Shown in pieces: positions 8,108 to 15,330 of a stretch of 64,000 nucleotides of DNA. How positions within the stretch are numbered: position 1 is the stretch's first letter; every line of letters starts with the position of its first letter. The position numbers and the translations under genes are program-made. The stretch comes from Candidatus Paraburkholderia kirkii (GTDB taxonomy: Bacteria; Pseudomonadota; Gammaproteobacteria; Burkholderiales; Burkholderiaceae). Below the pieces are notes generated by a model. The model was given only the letters and a program-made list of their open reading frames with translations. It ran no database searches and was not told the origin of the DNA. The stretch spans positions 149,899 through 213,898 of the forward strand of contig LFKV01000023.1 of NCBI GenBank assembly GCA_001189345.1. The letters run 5' to 3'.

Positions 8108-8177
8108 CGGGCGAAAAGCTTGAGCGCGGAAAAGTGTCGACCGCTGATGTTAGCCCGCGATGCGATACGCGTGTAAA

Positions 8178-8209
8178 AAGCGGCGCGCTCCGGATGGAGC
8201 GCGCCGCTT
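8178..8209 (-). terminator. rho-independent terminator
   Basis: A perfect 14-base-pair stem (AAGCGGCGCGCTCC and its complement) with a GGAT loop. On the minus strand it is followed by TTTTTAC, so it serves the leftward hydrophilic gene ending at 8234. Confidence 0.85.
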
Positions 8210-8233
8210 CGAAACTGCGCCGGGCGAGCCGTA

Positions 8234-8521
8234 TCAGGGCCGTTCCGCGCCGGGGTCGGCGTCCGGTTCCAGATGATTGTCGCCGTCCGCCGATGCCGCT
8301 TCGCCCGTGCCCGAGCGGTCCGTGTCGCTATTGAGTTCGCCTTCGGACTGGCCGAGAGCATGCGCATCGAGTTCGTCCTCGATGTCGCCCGGATAGCGCT
8401 TTTCGCCCTGCACGTCCGAGCCGCTGTCCGACGAGTCGCTCGGGCCGAGCGCGCCGGTGCCGTGTCCCTTGCCGTATTCCGCGCCGTCGTCTTCCGGTGG
8501 ATTCAATGTGCTTCCGCTCAT
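8234..8521 (-). CDS. small acidic hydrophilic protein
   Basis: A 95-residue protein with no membrane segment and no predicted fold. It is rich in Gly, Asp, Glu and Ser (for example LNPPEDDGAEYGKGHGTG and the acidic C-terminus DADPGAERP). I chose ATG 8521 because AAGGAGG then has a normal 5-base spacing; ATG 8524 is the alternative. Composition and size fit disordered, hydrophilin-like stress proteins, but I do not recognise the family. It has its own sigma-54-type promoter and a strong terminator, so it is a single-gene unit inside the stress island. Confidence 0.65.
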   Translation of the reverse strand: MSGSTLNPPEDDGAEYGKGHGTGALGPSDSSDSGSDVQGEKRYPGDIEDELDAHALGQSEGELNSDTDRSGTGEAASADGDNHLEPDADPGAERP

Positions 8522-8554
8522 CATGACCTCCTTCATTCGTGTCTATGACGAGTT

Positions 8555-8570
8555 CGCAAGTCCCGTTCCG
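8555..8570 (-). promoter_or_regulatory. sigma-54 -24/-12 promoter candidate, acidic-protein gene
   Basis: On the minus strand the sequence is CGGAACGGGACTTGCG: one mismatch in the -24 block (GGAAC for GGCAC), perfect TTGC, and GG (8568-8569) and GC (8556-8557) 10 bases apart. The start would be near 8544, 23 bases before the ATG at 8521. Confidence 0.6.
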
Positions 8571-8654
8571 CGGACGTGGGCCGATGCGCGCAAAAAAACC
8601 ACGCTTCTTGCGAAACGCGGGTCGATATACGTGACGGCGACGCGCTTCAGCGCT

Positions 8655-10106
8655 TCATGCCTTCGCCGCCGGCCGATTTGCTTCCGTCGCGCCCTTCTTC
8701 ACCGTCTTGACGGTCATTTCCGTGACCGAGGTCGCCGTCGCGACGCTGCGCAGATCCGACAGGAACGAATCGCGCCAGACCGAGAGATTGTTCTCGCGCA
8801 GCGGCACCATCATGTCGGCGTGACGCGCCTGCCGCTCGGCGAGCGGCATCGACAGCGCGCGCTCCAGCGCCTCGGACATCTGCGAGAGGTCGAACGGATT
8901 CACGACGAGCGCGCCCGGCAGCTGATCTGCCGCGCCCGCGAACTGCGAGAGCACCAGCGCGCCCGGATCGGCCGGATCCTGCGAAGCGACGTATTCCTTC
9001 GCGACCAGATTCATGCCGTCGCGCAGCGGCGTCACGTAGCCCACCTGCGAGAGACGGAACAGCGCCATCAGCAGATTACGCTCGCACTTGCGGTTGAGAT
9101 ACTGGATCGGCGTCCAGTCGAGTTGCGCGAAGCGCCCGTTGATGCGCCCCGCCTCGCCTTCCAGATTCTGGCGGATGCGCTGGTAGGTCTGCACGTCGGA
9201 GCGCGTCGGCGGCGCGATCTGCACGAGCGACACGCGGCCGTGCCAGCCCGGTGCGTTGAGGAGCAGCCGCTCGAACGCCTGGAAGCGTTCGACGAGTCCC
9301 TTGGAGTAATCGAGACGGTCGACGCTCATGATGAGCTTGCGCCCGCGCATGCTGTCGCGCAGGCTCTTCACCTGCTTGCGGTCGGAAAACTGCTCGGCCG
9401 ACTTGGCGATGGCGTCCGGATAGATGCCGATCGGGTACGCGCCGACCTTGAGCATGCGGCCGAATGCCTGCAGCATGCCGTCGTCACTGGCGTGGCCGCG
9501 GCCCGTGCGCTCCACGTAGTCGACGAACGACTGCTTGTCGCTCTCGGTCTGGAAGCCGACGACGTCGTACTGGCACATCGCCGCGATCAGCTCCTCGTGC
9601 GGCGGCACCGTGCGCACCATCTCCGGCACCGGAAACGGAATGTGCAGGAAAAAGCTAATCGGATTCGCGACGCCTAGCTTTCTCAGCTCGTGCGCGAACG
9701 GGAGCATGTGATAGTCGTGTACCCAGATGATGTCGTCGGGCTTGAGGAGCGTCTTCAGCTTCGCGGCGAGGCTCGCGTTGACGCGCATGTAGCCCGCGTA
9801 CTCCTCGCGGTCGAAGCGCGAGAGGTCGTTGCGATAGTGAAAGGTCGGCCACAGCGTGGCGTTCGAGAAACCCCGGTAGTACTGGTCGTAATCGCGGCGC
9901 GTGAGCCCCACGGTCGCGTAGGTCACCTTGCCGTCCTTCTCGACGATGGGCGCGGCCGACTCGCCGACGATCTCGCCGCTCCACCCGAACCACACGCCCC
10001 CCGTCTCCTTGAGCGCGTCCAGCACGCCAATCGCGAGGCCGCCCGCGCTGGGCTTGCCTTCCTGGATCGGTGCGACGCGATTCGATACCACGATCAATCT
10101 GCTCAT
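8655..10106 (-). CDS. otsA: trehalose-6-phosphate synthase
   Basis: The 483-residue enzyme joins UDP-glucose and glucose-6-phosphate to trehalose-6-phosphate. It has the GT20 features: start MSRLIVVSNRVAP, the GGLA loop near residue 22, WVHDYHMLPFAHELRK near 130, SVDRLDYSKGLVERFQAF near 260 and LRDGMNLVAKEYVA near 360. The length is normal and the frame intact. No otsB phosphatase is adjacent. A perfect -24/-12 promoter lies at 10161-10176, so synthesis of this osmo- and desiccation protectant is probably sigma-54 dependent here, whereas otsA is RpoS-dependent in enterobacteria. Confidence 0.95.
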   Translation of the reverse strand: MSRLIVVSNRVAPIQEGKPSAGGLAIGVLDALKETGGVWFGWSGEIVGESAAPIVEKDGKVTYATVGLTRRDYDQYYRGFSNATLWPTFHYRNDLSRFDREEYAGYMRVNASLAAKLKTLLKPDDIIWVHDYHMLPFAHELRKLGVANPISFFLHIPFPVPEMVRTVPPHEELIAAMCQYDVVGFQTESDKQSFVDYVERTGRGHASDDGMLQAFGRMLKVGAYPIGIYPDAIAKSAEQFSDRKQVKSLRDSMRGRKLIMSVDRLDYSKGLVERFQAFERLLLNAPGWHGRVSLVQIAPPTRSDVQTYQRIRQNLEGEAGRINGRFAQLDWTPIQYLNRKCERNLLMALFRLSQVGYVTPLRDGMNLVAKEYVASQDPADPGALVLSQFAGAADQLPGALVVNPFDLSQMSEALERALSMPLAERQARHADMMVPLRENNLSVWRDSFLSDLRSVATATSVTEMTVKTVKKGATEANRPAAKA

Positions 10107-10160
10107 TACAGCATCACCCCATCAGTTGTCGTTGCATGCTCGAATTGGCGCTCAAGAGTA

Positions 10161-10176
10161 AGCAAAAGTTGTGCCA
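10161..10176 (-). promoter_or_regulatory. sigma-54 -24/-12 promoter candidate, otsA
   Basis: On the minus strand the sequence is TGGCACAACTTTTGCT: both blocks perfect, GG (10174-10175) and GC (10162-10163) 10 bases apart. The start would be near 10150, 44 bases before the otsA ATG. Confidence 0.82.
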
Positions 10177-10297
10177 TTTTGTTGCTATTCGTAAATAAAA
10201 ATATGTATGCGGATGTTACGGCCGAACGAAAACACGCGACAACGACGCGTCGCGTAGAAATTTTTCTTCTTTTTCGCCGGTTGCGTGCCGGCAGGAA

Positions 10298-10533
10298 TCA
10301 CGAGTCCTGCTCGGATCCGAGGTCGCGCTGGTAGTCGATTCCTTCGCGACGCACGCCCCCTGGTTATGCTCGCCGTCGGGCGGAACGCCAGGCGCGGGGC
10401 GGTTCTGGCCGGCCGGATCGTGATCGGCGGGCGGCGCGGACGCCGTCTGCGTGCCGACCGCCTTCGCGGCCTCGGCGCGCGCTTCGCTCTTGGAAGAATG
10501 ACGCGCGGAGCGTCGAAGTGCGGAATGCCTCAT
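10298..10533 (-). pseudogene. small hydrophilic protein, frameshifted
   Basis: From ATG 10533 the frame reads MRHSALRRSARHSSKSEARAEAA, then a disordered stretch (PPADHDPAGQNRPAPGVPPDG). Near 10365 one base is lost; in the corrected frame it ends RREGIDYQRDLGSEQDS with TGA at 10298-10300. There is no membrane segment, and the composition is like that of the acidic protein at 8234-8521. I do not recognise the family. The ribosome site is weak, and no good promoter was seen upstream. Confidence 0.45.
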
Positions 10534-10773
10534 GGTGCCCAGAGAAGAAGGCCGTCGCGATAGTGACGTCGGCGGCGTCGGACCCATTGCGCTTCGATGA
10601 GCGTAGTTTCAGAAAATTCAGAAAAAAACGACCAGCGACAGCGCGTGTCGCCGGTCATTATTGCGTTATCCGTTTGTAATCTCTACGTCCGGGATGGAAA
10701 CTTATTCAAACCTTGCACGAGTTCCGGGCATCGTCCAACGTCTGCCGTCCAGCGTCTTCCACCGCATCCTGCG

Positions 10774-10989
10774 TCAATGCACGTGCGGCATATCGCCCGG
10801 CCCCGGCGGCGGATCGCCGATCGGCTGCGACGGCGGCTCCGGCGGCTCCGGCGGCTCGCGCGTCGGATCCGGATTCGTGTCGGGCGGAATCGGCGTGGGC
10901 GGCGGCTGGTCGGGCGGCGTCACTGGCGGGTCCGGCGGCTGCGGCGTCTGGGCTTCGATACGGGCATGTTCGGAGGCGGAATCGGACAT
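10774..10989 (-). CDS. small proline-rich protein
   Basis: A 71-residue protein, mostly Pro, Asp and Glu (for example TPQPPDPPVTPPDQPPPTP), ending MPHVH. The ATG at 10989 follows AAGGAG by 5 bases. The codons for the Pro-Pro-Glu and Pro-Pro-Asp repeats make the DNA locally repetitive (GGCGGCTCCGGCGGCTCCGG, near 10834). It is surely disordered; I do not recognise the family. A sigma-54-type site lies upstream at 11093-11108. Confidence 0.6.
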   Translation of the reverse strand: MSDSASEHARIEAQTPQPPDPPVTPPDQPPPTPIPPDTNPDPTREPPEPPEPPSQPIGDPPPGPGDMPHVH

Positions 10990-11092
10990 GACGGGCTCCT
11001 TGCGGTCTTGTGATCGTACATTCCCCACCTCGGCGCCGGCGCCTTCGCGCTACGCGCGGATGTCATCTCGGGGTGTCGCCTCACAGGCAGGC

Positions 11093-11108
11093 AGCAAGGG
11101 GCATGCCC
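11093..11108 (-). promoter_or_regulatory. sigma-54 -24/-12 promoter candidate, Pro-rich gene
   Basis: On the minus strand the sequence is GGGCATGCCCCTTGCT: GGCAT for GGCAC, perfect TTGC, and GG (11106-11107) and GC (11094-11095) 10 bases apart. The start would be near 11082, 93 bases before the ATG. Confidence 0.55.
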
Positions 11109-11232
11109 CCTCGGACTCTTCCGTTCCGTTTCCACCTATCACATTATCGGCGTAGAAAACGCGCCTGCCAATGAAAAATGCCTGCGCTCTTGCAAGCCGC
11201 AGACGTCGATTTCGTCTAAAGATAGGCGAAGT

Positions 11233-12636
11233 TCAGTGACGTTCGCTGTCGGATTCGCTCACTTCCCCACTCTCTCCGACCGCCGCCTTGTGCGCGTCCT
11301 CGCCGTATTCGACGAGCCGGTTGTAGAGCGTTTTCAGGCTGATCCGGAGGATTTCCGCCGCACGCGTCTTCACGCCGCCGCACTGGTCGAGCGTCGCGAG
11401 AATGAGCTGCCGGTCGGCCTGTGCGAGTGACGTGCCGAACGGAATCGTGACGGCCGTGCCCGCCGACGACTTCGAGAGCGAGATCTGCAGCGGCACCGTC
11501 GCCGTGCTGTCCGAATCGGATGCCGACATGATGTACGCGCGCTGCACGTAGTTCTTAAGCTCCCGCACGTTGCCGGGCCAGTTGTACGACGCCAGCATCT
11601 CGTGCACGGCGGGCGGGAACGCCTTTTTCGTGCCGTAGCGGTTGTTGAGCTCGTCGAGGAAGGCCTGCCCCAGCAACTCGACGTCCTTGCCCCGCTCGCG
11701 CAACGGCGGCAGATTGATCGGGAACACGTTCAGGCGGTGATAGAGATCGAGGCGCAGCTTGCCCTCGAGCACCGCCTGCTCGGGATCGCGGTTGGTCGCG
11801 GCGATCAGGCGCACGTCCGTCTCGATTTCCTTGGTCGTGCCGACGCGCATGAACATGCCCGTCTCCAGCACGCGCAAGAGCTTCACCTGAAGCTCGATCG
11901 GCATCTCGGTGATTTCGTCGAGGAACAGCGTGCCGCCGTTCGCGCGCTCGAAATAGCCCTTGTGCTGGCGATCCGCGCCCGTGAACGAGCCGCGCTCGTG
12001 CCCGAACATCTCCGATTCGATCAGGTTCGGCGAAATCGCCCCGCAGTTCACCACGATGAACGAATGCTTGCGGCGCAGACTGAGCTCGTGCAGCGTCTGC
12101 GCGGCGACTTCCTTGCCGGTGCCGGACTCGCCGATCAGCAGCACCGACGCGGCGGTCGGCGCCACGCGCCCGATCTGGTCGTAGACCGTCTGCATGGCGA
12201 GCGAATTGCCGAGCATCAGACCGAAGCGACCCATGCGGCGCAGTTCGCCGCGCAAGGTGCCGATCTCGGCCTTCAGGTCGCCGGCGCGCGGCAGGCGCGA
12301 AAGAATCGCCTTCACGCGCTGCATGTTGATCGGCTTGACCAGATAGTCGGCGGCGCCCATCTTGAGCGCGCTGACCGCGGATTCCACGGTGGCGTGACCG
12401 GTGATGACGATCACCTCGACGCCCGAGCGCGGGTCAAGGTCCTCGAACAGGTCGACGCCCGTGCCGTCGGGCAGCTTGAGATCGGTGAACACGACGTCCG
12501 GCGTCTGTCGCACGAGTTGAATGCGCGCCTCGCGCAAATCGCTGGCCGTGGCCGTCGTCAGTCCGTCTTCGCCGATGATCGCGGCTAGCGCCTCGCGGGT
12601 ACTGGGATCGTCATCGACAATCAATACGTGTGGCAT
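11233..12636 (-). CDS. NtrC-family response regulator, sigma-54 activator
   Basis: From ATG 12636 (MPHVLIVDDDPS) the 467-residue protein has three parts. The receiver domain carries the phospho-acceptor Asp in FTDLKLPDGTG and the conserved Lys in LVKPI. The AAA+ domain has Walker A GESGTGKE, the sigma-54 loop as GSFTGA and Walker B GGTLFLDE. The Fis-type helix-turn-helix reads [18 protein letters not shown]. An in-frame start 12 codons upstream is possible, but the receiver begins at MPH. No histidine kinase is adjacent, so it is an orphan. It is intact and is the best candidate to drive the -24/-12 promoters of this island. Confidence 0.92.
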   Translation of the reverse strand: MPHVLIVDDDPSTREALAAIIGEDGLTTATASDLREARIQLVRQTPDVVFTDLKLPDGTGVDLFEDLDPRSGVEVIVITGHATVESAVSALKMGAADYLVKPINMQRVKAILSRLPRAGDLKAEIGTLRGELRRMGRFGLMLGNSLAMQTVYDQIGRVAPTAASVLLIGESGTGKEVAAQTLHELSLRRKHSFIVVNCGAISPNLIESEMFGHERGSFTGADRQHKGYFERANGGTLFLDEITEMPIELQVKLLRVLETGMFMRVGTTKEIETDVRLIAATNRDPEQAVLEGKLRLDLYHRLNVFPINLPPLRERGKDVELLGQAFLDELNNRYGTKKAFPPAVHEMLASYNWPGNVRELKNYVQRAYIMSASDSDSTATVPLQISLSKSSAGTAVTIPFGTSLAQADRQLILATLDQCGGVKTRAAEILRISLKTLYNRLVEYGEDAHKAAVGESGEVSESDSERH

Positions 12637-12890
12637 TGCGTCTCGAATTCTTCCAAAACGTTTCAGGATCACACGCCTGACATGGGCGTGGTCGTCTCTG
12701 TGCGGTCAGCGCCGCGCGGGCCGATGGAATTCACGGCGCGTCTGCCTCGATTCGCCGACGAGCCGGGAAATCCGTGAAAAATAAAAATAATTTCCGATGT
12801 TCTGCACGCTTGGCCTGAAACCGCCGTAAGTTTTTCCATTTACACAACTTATGGCAGATCCGCACTGATTATAAGCGTTTATCAAGATAA
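12637..12890. other. regulatory gap upstream of the NtrC-type gene
   Basis: No supported gene. The segment 12775-12885 is AT-rich for this genome and probably holds the leftward promoter of the activator gene. I found no -24/-12 site with correct spacing, so the activator is probably sigma-70 dependent. Confidence 0.4.
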
Positions 12891-12916
12891 AAACGCACGC
12901 TGGTAAGCGTGCGTTT
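12891..12916 (-). terminator. rho-independent terminator
   Basis: A perfect 11-base-pair stem (AAACGCACGCT / AGCGTGCGTTT) with a GGTA loop. On the minus strand it is followed by TTATCTTG, so it probably ends the leftward transcript of the small membrane protein gene at 12993. Confidence 0.75.
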
Positions 12917-12992
12917 CATTGGCCGCATCGTCGAATATGCCAACTGGCCCGAGGCGTTCGCCCCGCCTTTCAGGCCCTTCGCGCCCGCGGTT

Positions 12993-13269
12993 TCAACTGC
13001 GCGGGAAATGCCACGCGTCGGCGGTGCCGCCGACCGCGCCATGCCCGTTGACGGCACGCGCGCCCGCGCCGCCGACGGCACGCGCGCCCGCGCCGCCGGC
13101 GAGCGTGAGCACCTTCCCGCCCTCGTCTTCCCAGCGGCTCAGGTCGCACGCCGCGCGTCGCCCCGCGGCGTCCTGCGATTGCACCCATTTCCAGGCAAGC
13201 ACGCTGCCGACTGCGAACAACGCGCCGAAGATTCCGATCGAGGGTCGTGCTATTTGTGTTCTCTCCCAT
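12993..13269 (-). pseudogene. small single-pass membrane protein, frameshifted
   Basis: The N-terminus MGENTNS (ATG 13269) and the following part lie in different frames. After a one-base shift near 13245 the frame continues ARPSIGIFGALFAVG with one membrane helix, then SQDAAGRRAACDLSRWEDEG and a Gly/Ala-rich tail with the octapeptide GAGARAVG twice. It stops at 12993 and is followed by a terminator. I do not recognise the family, and the ribosome site is weak. Confidence 0.45.
13051..13098. repeat. 24-bp tandem repeat, two exact copies
   Basis: The unit ACGGCACGCGCGCCCGCGCC+GCCG occurs at 13051-13074 and 13075-13098 without a mismatch. It encodes the doubled octapeptide GAGARAVG of the small membrane protein, so the copy number changes protein length in frame. 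Confidence 0.85.
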
Positions 13270-13359
13270 GGTCATGAAAATTCAAGACCGCCGCGAAGCG
13301 GCCGCCACCGCGATTTGCCGCGCCAGAGGCTAGAAACCGACAACCGACCGGCGAAGCAA

Positions 13360-13677
13360 TCATCGGGAAACCAGTAGACCCACCAGAAAGCCGACGCCGG
13401 CCGCAATGCCGAGCGACTGCCAGGGATTTTCCTTCACGTATTTCTCGGTGCAGTCGATGCCCGTGCGGTAACGGTTCTGCGCACTCGCCTGCGCATCTTC
13501 CAGCGCGACGCGGGCCGAATCGAGATGCTCGCGCAGCCGCGAGCGAAGCGCATCGACGCCCTCGCCCGGCAGCGACGCCGAGAGTCGCAGCAACTCCTCC
13601 GAATCGTTCAGCAGCACCTTGATGTCTTCGATGATCTTTTGCTTGCCCAACGCAAGCTGGACAGTCGTCTGACTCAT
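13360..13677 (-). CDS. DUF883 (ElaB/YqjD-type) membrane-anchored protein
   Basis: A 105-residue protein with a long amphipathic helical part (LLNDSEELLRLSASLPGEGV, LRSRLREHLDSARVALEDA), the family stretch YVKENPWQSLGIAAGVGFLVGLL as C-terminal membrane anchor, and a final Arg. In E. coli YqjD and ElaB anchor ribosomes to the membrane in stationary phase. ATG 13677 follows GAGGA. An IS5-type element sits 20 bases upstream and separates the gene from its former promoter region, so expression is probably altered. The frame is intact. Confidence 0.85.
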   Translation of the reverse strand: MSQTTVQLALGKQKIIEDIKVLLNDSEELLRLSASLPGEGVDALRSRLREHLDSARVALEDAQASAQNRYRTGIDCTEKYVKENPWQSLGIAAGVGFLVGLLVSR

Positions 13678-13706
13678 GTAGGGAAGTCCTCGCCTAAGAG
13701 ACGGTT

Positions 13707-14524
13707 TCATAAAGGCTGTTGAGATTGCCGAAGAGTGTTCCAGCAGATCAAGCAACAACCGAGTTTGAGGAACGCTTCATGAATGTCCGCACGACGTTCG
13801 AAGCGAGTACGTAGACGGCGGAAGTTATGCAACCAGGCATGTGTACGTTCGACGACCCAACGGACTTTCCCAAGGCCGCTACCGTGCGGGTGACCGCGCC
13901 GCGCGATGCTGGTGGGAATGTTGCGCGCGTGAAGGAGGCACCGGTACTTGTCATGATCGTAACCGCGGTCGGCATAAACACAGCCAGGGCGACTCAGCGG
14001 CCGGCCGCGCACGCCGCCAATCGGTACGATGGCCTCGATCAACGGGATCAGTTGGGTGACGTCGTGACGATTGGCGCCGGTCAGGATTGCCGCGATCGGC
14101 GTACCGTTGGCGTCGGTGGTGACGTGGTGCTTGGAACCGGGTCGTGCTCGGTCGGTGGGGTTCGGGCCAGTTTTTCGCCCGCCCCAACCGCACGAATCGA
14201 CGATGAGTCGACGACGACGCGGGAGAAGTCGATCTTCCCGGCCGCTCGTAGTTTCGCCAGCAGCAGTGCGTGCAGTCGATCCCACACGCCGGCTTGCTGC
14301 CAATCGCGCAGCCTGCGCCAGCAACTGACGCCAGAGCCACATCCCATCTCCGCTGGCAGATCTCGCCACCGGATGCCGGTCTTCAGCACGAACAAGATGC
14401 CGGTCAGCGCAGCCCGATCCGGTACCGGCTTGCGGCCCGGATACTTGAAGCGGCGCGGCTTCGCTGGTGGTAGCAGTGGCTCGATCAGTGCCCACAGTTC
14501 GTCGTCGATGATTGGTTTGCCCAT
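13707..14524 (-). CDS. IS5-family transposase, two frames joined by frameshifting
   Basis: ATG 14524 follows GAGGAG. The first frame (to 14081) carries the helix-turn-helix part (MGKPIIDDELWALIEPLLPP, GIRWRDLPAEMGCGSGVSCW) and the first catalytic Asp in VVVDSSSIRAVG. The second frame carries GSKHHVTTDANGTPI, the second Asp in YADRGYDHDKYR and the Glu in WVVERTHAWL, ending at 13707. The frames meet at GCGAAAAACTGG near 14171, where a -1 slip on the A-run joins them, as is usual for the IS427 group. The DDE triad is complete, so the element may be active. Confidence 0.8.
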
Positions 14525-14570
14525 CTCCTCGATCCTGTTGTCACAACGATCGAGGTTAACAGGTTGCGTT

Positions 14571-14610
14571 ACGGGTTAACAGCCCCTAAGACGGGTTAAC
14601 AGCCCCTAAG
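14571..14610. repeat. two exact 20-bp tandem copies inside the IS5 end
   Basis: ACGGGTTAACAGCCCCTAAG occurs at 14571-14590 and again at 14591-14610, between the transposase start and the terminal repeat. Such doubled subterminal motifs could be transposase sites or a replication-slippage product. Confidence 0.8.
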
Positions 14611-14624
14611 AGATCTTTTTGAAA

Positions 14625-14753
14625 CTACTTCTTAGTGGGATCCATGCGTACGAGGCCGATGCGAACCGGCGCGTGCGCGTGGAGCGCGCGGGCCCGTCGC
14701 ACGGGCTTCGTGCGCTCGTGCGCGGCGGCGTCCAAATCGAAGAAATCGTCCAT
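14625..14753 (-). CDS. small basic ORF abutting the IS5 element
   Basis: From ATG 14753 (AAGGG upstream) it encodes MDDFFDLDAAAHERTKPVRR and then a His/Arg-rich tail ending RMDPTKK. The last two codons and the stop lie in IS DNA, so the original 3' end was replaced by the insertion. Without the IS and one TA copy the frame would run on as MDPTRRGLPY into the DUF883 start. The family is unknown. It may be only the leader of the DUF883 gene. Confidence 0.4.
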   Translation of the reverse strand: MDDFFDLDAAAHERTKPVRRARALHAHAPVRIGLVRMDPTKK

Positions 14754-14842
14754 GGTGCCCTTGCCTCTCTCGCCCGTCCTCGTGTCTGCGCCGTTGATAC
14801 AGGTTGCCGGCGGTACTTTCGAATCAGCTTCGGCAACCATCA

Positions 14843-14858
14843 CGCAGCTTTCATGCCA
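14843..14858 (-). promoter_or_regulatory. weak sigma-54 promoter candidate, formerly for DUF883
   Basis: On the minus strand the sequence is TGGCATGAAAGCTGCG: GGCAT for GGCAC and CTGC for TTGC, with correct 10-base spacing between GG (14856-14857) and GC (14844-14845). It lies about 90 bases upstream of the small ORF at 14753, which before the IS insertion led directly to the DUF883 gene. Confidence 0.35.
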
Positions 14859-15330
14859 CCATCGGTTACTCGCGAGCGGGAACTATTCGTGCGAGCCAGC
14901 ACGCAATGCCATTGCATCGAATGGGCTGTGGAGCGGGTAACAATTACGCCGTCGCCTTGTAAATTCCCGGCGTGCGCGGCGAACCTTTCCGGCTGCGCGC
15001 GCCGCGCCTTACGCCGGGCGAACGGTTGATCGCGCCGCGTCGCGGGCGCGCATTGCCGCAAGGTCGTCGCGAATGGTTAAATAGCGTTTATGAGACAGGC
15101 TCGTTTGCAACGATCCGGCCGCGCCGGGCAGACGATCCTGAACCGACACACGCAACCCGGGAGAGCGGCTCGCGGGCCGCGCGCACGGACGCGTCGCATG
15201 CCGTGCGCGCGGTGATTCGCTATTGCGCCGCTTGCGGGCGCCGGCCTGCCGCTACGGGTCTTCGCCGACGCGCACCGAAAACCGCCGCCCGCCCATCACA
15301 TTCGCAAGTACTCAGGACAATTCAGGACAT
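14859..15330. other. gap upstream of the second activator gene
   Basis: No supported gene. It holds the AT-richer stretch 15060-15110 and probably the rightward promoter of the activator at 15331. No -24/-12 match with good spacing was found facing right. Confidence 0.4.

Larger units (their letters stand above)
13697..14632 (-). mobile_element. IS5-family (IS427-group) insertion sequence
   Basis: The 936-base element has imperfect terminal repeats: left AGAGACGGTTTCATAAAG and the complement of the right end AGAAGTAGTTTCAAAAAG, 13 of 18 identical. It is flanked by a TA duplication (13695-13696 and 14633-14634). It encodes one transposase in two overlapping frames. It lies between the DUF883 gene and the small gene at 14625-14753. 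Confidence 0.8.

Noticed and set aside
8143..8156. GG-N10-GC pair upstream of the YihY gene
   Set aside because: The -24 block would be GGGCTA and the -12 block CAGC. Spacing alone is not enough.
13051..13098. Possible CRISPR-like repeat
   Set aside because: Two direct copies without spacers, in coding phase; no cas genes in the window.
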